Notes under the pieces: generated by a model | The model's database searches: none | The model's input: the letters and a program-made list of their open reading frames with translations, nothing else | Told to the model about the DNA's origin: nothing | In this document: positions 5,931 through 12,582 of the stretch, in pieces | Position numbering within the stretch: the stretch's first letter is position 1 | How the letters are laid out: every line of letters starts with the position of its first letter | Made by a program: the position numbers and the translations under genes | From: CAMQVM01 sp044433365 | GTDB lineage: Bacteria; Bacteroidota; Bacteroidia; Bacteroidales; Rikenellaceae | DNA length: 12,582 nt | Direction: 5' to 3' | NCBI GenBank assembly: GCA_044433365.1 | Contig: JAWXTR010000090.1 | Coordinates: 1 to 12,582, forward strand

Positions 5931-7463
5931 TTAAACACCTAAAACAGCAACAGCACTATTAAGACGTCTTAGAGTCTCATCTTTGCCCAACACTTCGATA
6001 ATATCGAACATACTCGGACCTTTGCTCTCACCCACAATCGCCAAACGGAAGCTATTCATCACCCCACCCATTGAAAGTGCATTATCCTTGATATAAGCGT
6101 GGATTAAAGGCTCAGTTATCGCAGCAGTAAACTCTTCTACACCAGCAAGAATATCAATTATAGCTGCAATTGATTTTGGATTGTCGTTTTTCCAAAATTT
6201 ATTCTTTGCCTTTTCATCATACGCTGTTGGAGCTACAAAGAATAGCGACATTAACGACCAAAAATCGGTAAGTAGCGAAGCTCTATCTTTTACTAAAGCC
6301 ACAACTTTCTCTACATTTTCGATAGAAGTTTCTACGCCATTTTCTACTACTTGTGGCATTACTAATTCCGATAGAAGAGCATTGTCGGCAGATTTAATAT
6401 ATACCGAATTAAACCATTTTGCCTTTTCTGGATCGAAACGAGAGCCAGATTTTCCGCATTTTTCAATTGAGAAAAGTTTTATCATCTCCTCCATCGACAT
6501 AATCTCTTGGTCGTTACCTGGATTCCAACCTAATAAGGCTAACATATTGATAAACGCCTCAGGAAGGTAGCCATCTTCACGATAACCACGAGCAGTGTCT
6601 ATTCCATTGGGTGCTTGCCAAAATAGTGGAAATACTGGGAAACCTAGACGGTCGCCATCACGTTTGCTTAGTTTTCCTTTGCCATCAGGCTTCATAAGAA
6701 GAGGTAAGTGGGCAAATAGAGGCTGCTTTTCACTCCATCCAAATGCTTTATATAGCATAAAGTGAAGCGGAAGCGATGGTAGCCACTCTTCACCACGAAT
6801 AACATGCGAAATTTGCATTAGATAGTCGTCGACAATGTTTGCAAGGTGGTAGGTAGGTAGTTTGTCAACTGCCTTATAAAGCACCTTATCATCAAGTGTA
6901 GAGCTATTTACTTTAACATCACCACGAACTAAATCGTGCATTGCAATCTCCTCGTTTTCAGGCATTTTAAAGCGCACAACCCAATGGTTTGTAGTTTTTA
7001 GAAGCTCTTCAACCTCAGCTTTATCCATAGAAAGCGAAGTGCGAAGTGAGGTGCGAACCTCATAGTTATAGGCAAAAGTTTTGCCCTCAGCCTCATATTT
7101 CGAACGAAGTTCTGTTAGCTCTTCAGAGGTATCAAAAGCATAATATGCCCAGCCATTTTCTACAAGCTCAGTAGCATATTTTAGATAAATCTCACGACGC
7201 TCGCTTTGGCGATATGGAGCATGCTCTCCACCAACCGAAACACCCTCATCTATCTCAATGCCACACCATTTTAACGACTCAATAATATACTCCTCTGCAC
7301 CTGGCACAAAACGTTGTGAATCTGTATCTTCGATACGCAGAAGAAATTTACCACCATTTTGACGAGCAAAAAGGTAGTTGTAAAGTGCAGTTCTTACACC
7401 TCCAATATGAAGTGCTCCTGTAGGACTTGGAGCAAAACGAACTCTAACTTCTCTATTTTGCAT
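5931..7463 (-). CDS. gltX: Glutamyl-tRNA synthetase
   Basis: Class I aminoacyl-tRNA synthetase that charges tRNA(Glu) with glutamate in the cytoplasm, an essential step of translation. The Rossmann-fold signature FAPSPTGALHIGG (10-22) carries the HIGH-equivalent HIGG at 19-22, and the KMSKS-equivalent is K264-L-S-K-R268. The stretch after KLSKR (RLGFPVFPLFW and the following dozen residues, before GYLPEAFINMLALLGWNPG) is the longer version that I associate with Bacteroidota enzymes. The C-terminal half is the helical anticodon-binding part. At 510 aa the length is right for the group. ATG at 7463 is chosen because the signature begins at residue 10. It follows ychF by only 12 bp on the same strand, so the two are probably one operon. 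Whether it also misacylates tRNA(Gln) cannot be told from the sequence. Confidence 0.96.
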   Translation of the reverse strand: MQNREVRVRFAPSPTGALHIGGVRTALYNYLFARQNGGKFLLRIEDTDSQRFVPGAEEYIIESLKWCGIEIDEGVSVGGEHAPYRQSERREIYLKYATELVENGWAYYAFDTSEELTELRSKYEAEGKTFAYNYEVRTSLRTSLSMDKAEVEELLKTTNHWVVRFKMPENEEIAMHDLVRGDVKVNSSTLDDKVLYKAVDKLPTYHLANIVDDYLMQISHVIRGEEWLPSLPLHFMLYKAFGWSEKQPLFAHLPLLMKPDGKGKLSKRDGDRLGFPVFPLFWQAPNGIDTARGYREDGYLPEAFINMLALLGWNPGNDQEIMSMEEMIKLFSIEKCGKSGSRFDPEKAKWFNSVYIKSADNALLSELVMPQVVENGVETSIENVEKVVALVKDRASLLTDFWSLMSLFFVAPTAYDEKAKNKFWKNDNPKSIAAIIDILAGVEEFTAAITEPLIHAYIKDNALSMGGVMNSFRLAIVGESKGPSMFDIIEVLGKDETLRRLNSAVAVLGV

Positions 7464-7475
7464 AATTTTAATATA

Positions 7476-8576
7476 TTATACGTTAAATCTAAAGTGCATA
7501 ATATCACCATCTTGCACTACATACTCTTTACCCTCTACGCCGATTTTTCCAGCATCACGACAAGCCGATTCGCTTCCTAACGCAATATAATCATCATATT
7601 TGATAACCTCAGCACGGATAAAACCTCTCTCGAAATCTGAGTGAATAACACCTGCTGCACCTGGAGCTTTAGTACCTTTTTTGTAGGTCCAAGCGTGAGT
7701 CTCTTTTTCACCTGTTGTAAAGTATGTTTCAAGATCTAGCAAGCTATATGCCGCTTTGATTAGTCGACTAACACCCGACTCCTCAATTCCAATCTCTTCC
7801 AAAAACATTTGACGCTCTTCGTAGCTCTCAAGCTCAGAAATTTCTGACTCGATAGCTGCTGCAACGATAAGAATTTCGGCATCTTCATCTTTTACAGCCT
7901 CACGAACTGCCTCGACATACTCATTGCCATCTTTTGCACTAGCTTCGTCTACATTACATAGGTAAAGTACTGGTTTATCGGTAAGTAGGCAAAGGTCTGA
8001 TACCACTTTTCTATCTTCAGCTGAAAGCTCAACACAACGAGCCGAACGACCCTGCTCCAACACCTCTTTGTATTGAACAAGAATATCGTAGATACGTTGC
8101 GCAGCCTTATCACCACCTGATTTTGCCTGTTTAGCAACCTTAGAAATACGATTTTCGACAGTCTCCAAATCTTTTAGCTGAAGCTCAGTATCTATAATCT
8201 CTTTATCACGAACAGGGTTGATAGTACCGTCAACATGGGTAATATTGTCGTTATTAAAACATCTTAAAACGTGAATAATTGCGTCGGTTTGGCGAATATT
8301 TCCAAGAAATTTATTTCCTAGACCCTCACCTTTCGATGCACCTTTTACCAAACCTGCAATATCTACAATTTCGATAGTAGTTGGAACAATCACTTTTGGT
8401 TTGTCAATAGATGCCAATTTTGTTAGACGCTCATCAGGTACAGTAATCACCCCAACATTTGGTTCGATTGTACAGAAAGGAAAATTTGCCGCTTGTGCTT
8501 TTGCACTTGATAAACAGTTAAATAGAGTTGATTTACCGACGTTTGGTAGACCAACAATTCCGCATTGTAATGCCAT
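7476..8576 (-). CDS. ychF: Ribosome-associated ATPase YchF (OLA1 family)
   Basis: P-loop protein of the Obg-related TRAFAC group that in bacteria and eukaryotes prefers ATP over GTP and associates with ribosomes, with proposed roles in translation and stress response. The Walker A loop GLPNVGKST spans 9-17, followed by the switch region NFPFCTIEPNVG, the Walker B/G3 stretch DIAGLVKGASKGEGLGN, and N208-V-D-E211 in place of NKxD, the change that explains ATP preference. A coiled-coil segment lies in the middle (about 130-200), and a TGS domain fills about 284-366 (FTTGEKETHAW to the end). Length 366 aa is standard. The gene is divergent from dnaE, with a -7 box 32 nt upstream in a large inverted repeat, and gltX follows 12 bp downstream, probably in the same transcript. 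Confidence 0.96.
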   Translation of the reverse strand: MALQCGIVGLPNVGKSTLFNCLSSAKAQAANFPFCTIEPNVGVITVPDERLTKLASIDKPKVIVPTTIEIVDIAGLVKGASKGEGLGNKFLGNIRQTDAIIHVLRCFNNDNITHVDGTINPVRDKEIIDTELQLKDLETVENRISKVAKQAKSGGDKAAQRIYDILVQYKEVLEQGRSARCVELSAEDRKVVSDLCLLTDKPVLYLCNVDEASAKDGNEYVEAVREAVKDEDAEILIVAAAIESEISELESYEERQMFLEEIGIEESGVSRLIKAAYSLLDLETYFTTGEKETHAWTYKKGTKAPGAAGVIHSDFERGFIRAEVIKYDDYIALGSESACRDAGKIGVEGKEYVVQDGDIMHFRFNV

Positions 8577-8608
8577 AGTTATATTGATTCTTAAAATTTT
8601 CTACTGCA

Positions 8609-8679
8609 CAAAGATACATTATCTTTTTTATTTTCTTTTAATAAGTATGGTAAAAATAAAAAAAGATAATGTATCTTTG
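8609..8679. promoter_or_regulatory. Divergent ychF/dnaE promoters inside a perfect 21-bp inverted repeat
   Basis: Bases 8609-8629 and 8659-8679 are perfect reverse complements (21 bp), and pairing continues for five more pairs after one bulged A. Each arm carries the box TATCTTTG (TAnnTTTG): on the plus strand at 8672-8679, 31 nt before dnaE, and on the minus strand at 8616-8609, 32 nt before ychF. The arrangement is therefore mirror-symmetric about position 8644. No good -33 TTTG is seen on either side, which suggests an activator or a relaxed promoter. The repeat could also act as a shared operator. Confidence 0.65.
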
Positions 8680-8710
8680 TTCTGTATAATAAAATAGAAC
8701 TGCTAAAGAA

Positions 8711-11700
8711 ATGACTCAATTTACTCATTTACACGTACATACACAATATTCCATACTTGATGGTGCTTCCGATATTAAAAAACTCTTAAAAAGAGCGAAA
8801 GAGCTAGAGATGGAGTCGATAGCAATTACCGACCACGGCTCTATGTTTGGGGTGAAGCTATTTCATCAAGAGGCAAATAAACTGGGGATAAAACCTATCC
8901 TTGGTTGTGAGGTGTATATTGCGCCAAAGAGTAGACATACAAAAAACGAACGTTCGGATAGAGGCTACCACCTTATTTTGCTTGCAAAAAATAGTGTAGG
9001 CTACCACAATCTTGCAATTTTAGCATCTTACGCCTATACCGATGGTTTTTATTACAATCCTCGTATCGACTGGGATTTACTTTCGGAGCATCATGAGGGC
9101 TTAATCTGCTGCTCAGCATGTTTAGGTGGTGAAGTTCCACAAAATATCATGAAGGAGAATTTTGAGGAGGCTGAAAATACAGTTAATCGCTACAAAGCTC
9201 TTTTTGGAGAGGATTACTACCTTGAAATGCAGATGCACCCTCGTCTAAATCCTGAGGCAGATGGTACTCTGCTAGATAAGCAAAAAAATGTTAATCGTCA
9301 TATTATAGAATTAGGCAAAAAATGCGGAGTAAAGTGTATCGCCTCAAACGATTCACATTTTATAAACGCAGATGATGCAGAGGCGCACGACCATCTTATC
9401 TGCCTTAGTACAGGTAGAGATTTGGACGATGAAAAACGTATGCGATATAGCGGTAGCGAATACCTAAAGAGCGGTGACGAGATGGTGGAGCTTTTTGCCG
9501 ACTATCCAGAGGCTATTTCAAACACACAAGAGATTGCAGATAAAATTGAAAACTATTCTCTCTCTCACGCTGCATATATGCCCGATTTTCCGCTTCCAGA
9601 GAGTTTCGAAATAGATTTAAATGAGCTAAAACGCTCGTTTAAGGAGACTTTTTTAGGCACAATCTCTGCCACAAAAGACAAAGAACAAAAAGCAGAGCTG
9701 GAGGAGGAGTCTAAGGCTATATTTGAGCAGATTGATAGCTGTAGCAGCGTTGAAGAGCTAGAAACTTTAGCAAATAATAATAGTTGGAATAAAAAATTTA
9801 ATAGTGAAGCAAAATTTCCTATTGCAAAGCAGTTTTTGTATCTAAAACATATCACACATGAGGGGGCTATAGCTCGCTATGGAGAGGATATGGGTAGTGA
9901 GCGCATTGAGCGTATTGAGTTTGAGCTTGAAACTATCGAAAAAATGGGATTTCCTGGCTATTTCTTGATTGTTTGGGATTTTATCCGTGCAGGGCGTGAA
10001 ATGGGCGTTGCTGTAGGGCCTGGGCGTGGTTCGGCTGCTGGTTCGGTTGTGGCGTACTGTCTAGGGATTACAAACATCGATCCACTAGCCTACGACCTGC
10101 TTTTTGAGCGTTTTTTGAATCCTGAGCGTATCTCTATGCCCGATGTCGATATTGATTTTGACGAGGATGGTAGAGAGCTGGTTATGAAATATGTGGTAGA
10201 TAAGTATGGACAAAAACGTGTTGCTCATATTATCACTTTCGGAACTATGGCTGCAAAGATGGCTATTCGTGATGTTGGTCGAGTGGAAAAATTACCTCTT
10301 CAAGAGAGTGATAGATTGGCAAAATTGATTCCTGAGAAACCAGGAACAAAATTTGCCGATGCTTTTAGGGATGTTCCAGAGCTTGCAGCTGAGAGAGAGT
10401 CGACAAACCCTCTTATTTGCAAAACTTTGCAACTTGCAGAAAAACTTGAGGGCGTGGTTCGTCAAACTGGTGTTCATGCCTGCGGTGTGATTATCGGTAA
10501 AGACGACCTTGAAAAATTTATTCCAATATCTACCGCCAAAGATGCCGAACTTTTTGTGGTTCAGTATGATGGCAAGCATGTAGAGGATGTTGGACTTCTA
10601 AAAATGGACTTTTTAGGGCTTAAAACCCTATCTATTATAAAGGATGCAGTAGAAAATGTGGCACTTTCGCAAGGAATTGAGATAGATATTGACAAAATTC
10701 CTATCGACGATGCTCAAACCTACGAGGTGTATAGTCGTGGTGAGACCACTGGTCTATTCCAATTTGAGTCGGCTGGTATGAAAAAGTATCTTCGTGAGCT
10801 TAAACCCAACCGTTTTGAAGATTTGATTGCAATGGCTGCCCTATACCGTCCTGGTCCTATGGATTATATACCCGATTTTATTAAACGTAAGCACGGTTTA
10901 ACCCCTATAAAATATGATTTAGATGCTATGGAGGAGTATCTAAAGGATACTTATGGCATTACGGTATATCAAGAGCAGGTGATGCTTCTTTCGCAAAAAT
11001 TGGCTGGCTTTACAAAGGGTCAAGCCGATACACTCCGTAAAGCGATGGGTAAGAAGCAAATCGAGACTCTAAATAAGATGAAAGGGCAGTTTATTGAGGG
11101 TGCTACAAACAACGGTCACGACCCTAAGATATGCGAAAAGATTTGGACTGACTGGGAAAAGTTTGCATCCTATGCCTTTAATAAAAGTCACTCTACCTGC
11201 TATGCTTACGTGTCGTATCAAACAGGTTATATGAAGGCACACTACCCTGCTGAGTTTATGGCTGCGCTTCTTAGTCGAAATTTATCAGATATTAAGAAGA
11301 TTAGTATCTTTATGGATGAGTGTAAGCGTATGAACCTATCGGTTAAGGGACCAGATATAAACCATAGCTACGTAAAATTCTCGGTAGACAAGCAGTCGAA
11401 TGTACGTTTTGGACTTGGAGCGATAAAAGGTGTTGGCGAAGCGGCTACAATCGCTATTATCAATGAGCGTAAAAGAGGTGGTGAGTATATCGATATTTAC
11501 GATTTTGTGGAACGTGTAAATCTGCAAGCAGTAAACAAAAAAACAATCGAAAATCTGGCAATGGCTGGAGCTTTCGATAGTATGATAGATTTTGAGCGTT
11601 GCACACTATTTTCACAAGATAAAAAAGGTGCTACTTTTATTGAATCGTTAATTAAGTATGGTAATAACCACCAGAGTGATTCATCTAGCTCTGCTAACTC

Positions 11701-12412
11701 TCTTTTTGCCGATATAATGGATGAAATTGCGATTGAGCGACCAAAACCAAGTGGCGATTTGGTGTGGAGTCAGCTAGAGACTTTAAATAAGGAGAAAGAG
11801 CTTGTAGGTATCTATCTCTCAGCCCATCCGCTTGACACACATCGTATAGTAATCGACAATTTTTCAAATATGGAATTGGAGTCACTAAAAAATACAGAAC
11901 CTATCAAAGATAGAGAGTTTGTGGTGTGTGGAATGGTGACAAATGTATATAATGGCACCACAAAAAAGGGTGATGCTTATGGACGAATTACAGTTGAGGA
12001 CTTTACAGGCAACTATGAGTTTGCTCTTTTTAGCAAGGATTTCGAACAGTTTCGATCTTATTGCTACACGGAGTATCAATTGATGATTAGAGGTAGAATC
12101 GCTCCGAGATTTAAAAATTCGCCAGAATACACCCCAAAAATCAACTCTATAATGACTCTTCGTGAGGCAAAAGAGCGACTAATTAAGGAGATTGTAGTTA
12201 CAGTTCCTATCGACTCGCTTACGCCAAAATCGGTAGATATTATAACCAATACGGTTACAAAAAATAGCGGTACAGTGCCTATCTCCTTTAAAATAGAAGA
12301 TAGAAAAAGTCGTGTAACGCTCTCTTTAATATCAAAAGTTGCCAAAGTTGAGCCTTCAATGGAGCTATTTAATAGTTTGAAGGATTTGGAGCTTATGGTT
12401 AATTGTAAATAG
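8711..12412 (+). CDS. dnaE: DNA polymerase III subunit alpha
   Basis: Catalytic subunit of the chromosomal replicase. The N-terminal PHP domain (about 1-280) keeps all nine expected metal ligands: His8, His10, Asp17, His42, Glu67, His87, Cys137, Asp214 and His216. The palm holds the catalytic aspartates in MPDVDIDFD (Asp478, Asp480) and KMDFLGL (Asp633). The fingers contain YRPGPMDYIPDF (from 712) and YGITVYQEQVMLLSQKLAGF. A helix-hairpin-helix lies near 900-925 (GLGAIKGVGEAA). A short SLF segment at 997-999 may be the beta-clamp contact. The OB-fold begins near 1069. An acidic, helical insert (about 300-350) separates the PHP and palm parts. At 1233 aa it is longer than the E. coli protein (1160 aa), as I expect for Bacteroidota. 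The ATG start places the HLHVHTQYS motif at residue 6. It is transcribed alone, divergently from ychF, and ends at a TAG next to heptamer repeats. Confidence 0.97.
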   Translation: MTQFTHLHVHTQYSILDGASDIKKLLKRAKELEMESIAITDHGSMFGVKLFHQEANKLGIKPILGCEVYIAPKSRHTKNERSDRGYHLILLAKNSVGYHNLAILASYAYTDGFYYNPRIDWDLLSEHHEGLICCSACLGGEVPQNIMKENFEEAENTVNRYKALFGEDYYLEMQMHPRLNPEADGTLLDKQKNVNRHIIELGKKCGVKCIASNDSHFINADDAEAHDHLICLSTGRDLDDEKRMRYSGSEYLKSGDEMVELFADYPEAISNTQEIADKIENYSLSHAAYMPDFPLPESFEIDLNELKRSFKETFLGTISATKDKEQKAELEEESKAIFEQIDSCSSVEELETLANNNSWNKKFNSEAKFPIAKQFLYLKHITHEGAIARYGEDMGSERIERIEFELETIEKMGFPGYFLIVWDFIRAGREMGVAVGPGRGSAAGSVVAYCLGITNIDPLAYDLLFERFLNPERISMPDVDIDFDEDGRELVMKYVVDKYGQKRVAHIITFGTMAAKMAIRDVGRVEKLPLQESDRLAKLIPEKPGTKFADAFRDVPELAAERESTNPLICKTLQLAEKLEGVVRQTGVHACGVIIGKDDLEKFIPISTAKDAELFVVQYDGKHVEDVGLLKMDFLGLKTLSIIKDAVENVALSQGIEIDIDKIPIDDAQTYEVYSRGETTGLFQFESAGMKKYLRELKPNRFEDLIAMAALYRPGPMDYIPDFIKRKHGLTPIKYDLDAMEEYLKDTYGITVYQEQVMLLSQKLAGFTKGQADTLRKAMGKKQIETLNKMKGQFIEGATNNGHDPKICEKIWTDWEKFASYAFNKSHSTCYAYVSYQTGYMKAHYPAEFMAALLSRNLSDIKKISIFMDECKRMNLSVKGPDINHSYVKFSVDKQSNVRFGLGAIKGVGEAATIAIINERKRGGEYIDIYDFVERVNLQAVNKKTIENLAMAGAFDSMIDFERCTLFSQDKKGATFIESLIKYGNNHQSDSSSSANSLFADIMDEIAIERPKPSGDLVWSQLETLNKEKELVGIYLSAHPLDTHRIVIDNFSNMELESLKNTEPIKDREFVVCGMVTNVYNGTTKKGDAYGRITVEDFTGNYEFALFSKDFEQFRSYCYTEYQLMIRGRIAPRFKNSPEYTPKINSIMTLREAKERLIKEIVVTVPIDSLTPKSVDIITNTVTKNSGTVPISFKIEDRKSRVTLSLISKVAKVEPSMELFNSLKDLELMVNCK

Positions 12413-12413
12413 G

Positions 12414-12462
12414 GGTTAGAGGTTAGGGATTAGAGATTAGAGGTTAAAGGCTAGGGTTTAGT
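12414..12462. repeat. Seven degenerate heptanucleotide repeats
   Basis: Directly after the dnaE stop, seven consecutive 7-bp units follow the pattern G(G/A)TTAGR: GGTTAGA, GGTTAGG, GATTAGA, GATTAGA, GGTTAAA, GGCTAGG and GTTTAGT. The register is kept exactly over 49 bp. Such intergenic heptamer runs occur in several bacterial lineages. The similarity to telomere repeats is coincidental. Confidence 0.8.
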
Positions 12463-12547
12463 TTTTAAGTAGTGTAAAACAATTATTGCCATATTCTTAA
12501 TAGCACTCTTGGAGCGATATTTTTCACTATTAAATCTCAATATAGAA
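12463..12547. other. Non-coding tail
   Basis: A/T-rich sequence after the heptamers with no gene, hairpin or promoter that I can support. AATAGCAC occurs here, and again at 41-48 near the left end, close to the terminal repeat, hinting that both ends belong to related repeat-rich sequence. Confidence 0.5.
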
Positions 12548-12582
12548 CCACTATATTTTCGATTCAATAGCAAAAAATCTCA
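12548..12582. repeat. 35-bp terminal direct repeat, right copy
   Basis: Identical to bases 1-35 and in the same orientation. The window ends exactly where the identity ends, as expected of an assembly overlap or of a contig broken inside a repeat. Confidence 0.9.

Noticed and set aside
6181..6570. 129-codon frame antisense to gltX
   Set aside because: Shadow of the confident gltX coding sequence, with no independent motif.
9565..10579. Two reverse frames of 95-96 codons (9565-9855 and 10292-10579) inside dnaE
   Set aside because: Both are antisense to well-conserved polymerase sequence, and their translations show no domain features.
12414..12462. Telomere-like TTAGGG repeat indicating a eukaryotic or linear end
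   Set aside because: The units are 7 bp and degenerate, only seven in number, and lie between bacterial genes and unique sequence.

Overview
The window is AT-rich chromosomal DNA, most likely from a member of the Bacteroidales (Bacteroidota). Several signs support this. Start codons lack close Shine-Dalgarno sequences. Several upstream regions carry the Bacteroidota-type -7 box TAnnTTTG, two of them with a TTTG at the -33 position. The glutamyl-tRNA synthetase has the insert after KLSKR that I associate with this phylum, the replicative polymerase is a long single-subunit DnaE, and there are two serine-type sulfatases. No species-level assignment is possible from sequence reading alone.

Layout from left to right: (1) positions 1-120 hold a 35-bp sequence that recurs exactly at the right end of the window, then a perfect 35-bp tandem duplication. 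(2) A reverse-strand hypothetical gene of 155 codons (118-585). (3) A 541-bp non-coding stretch (586-1126) with a palindromic repeat, two adjacent strong hairpins and two divergent promoters. One of these promoters points straight into a GAAA-capped hairpin with a T-tract, which makes a candidate short RNA. (4) A forward cluster of birA (biotin ligase), a heparan N-sulfatase-like sulfatase and an iduronate-2-sulfatase-like sulfatase (1127-4912). (5) A 19-bp perfect-stem bidirectional terminator separating that cluster from the convergent reverse genes. (6) A reverse-strand set: an FKBP-type peptidyl-prolyl isomerase lipoprotein (4989-5648), gltX (5931-7463) and ychF (7476-8576). (7) A divergent promoter region between ychF and dnaE in which both -7 boxes lie inside a perfect 21-bp inverted repeat. 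(8) Forward dnaE (8711-12412), followed by seven degenerate heptanucleotide repeats and about 120 bp of non-coding tail.

Most genes are housekeeping: protein biotinylation, tRNA charging, a ribosome-associated ATPase, envelope protein folding and chromosome replication. The accessory part is the sulfatase pair. Both have secretion signals and serine-type formylglycine motifs, so they would act outside the cytoplasm and depend on a radical-SAM maturase encoded elsewhere. The pairing of an N-sulfatase-like with an iduronate-2-sulfatase-like enzyme suggests desulfation of a heparan-type or other host or dietary sulfated glycan, but no polysaccharide-utilisation genes are present to confirm it.

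I found no clear novel multi-gene system. The signals most worth checking are the promoter plus hairpin at 906-1007, the palindromic divergent promoter at 8609-8679, the two 35-bp repeats, and the shortened active-site loop of the FKBP protein.
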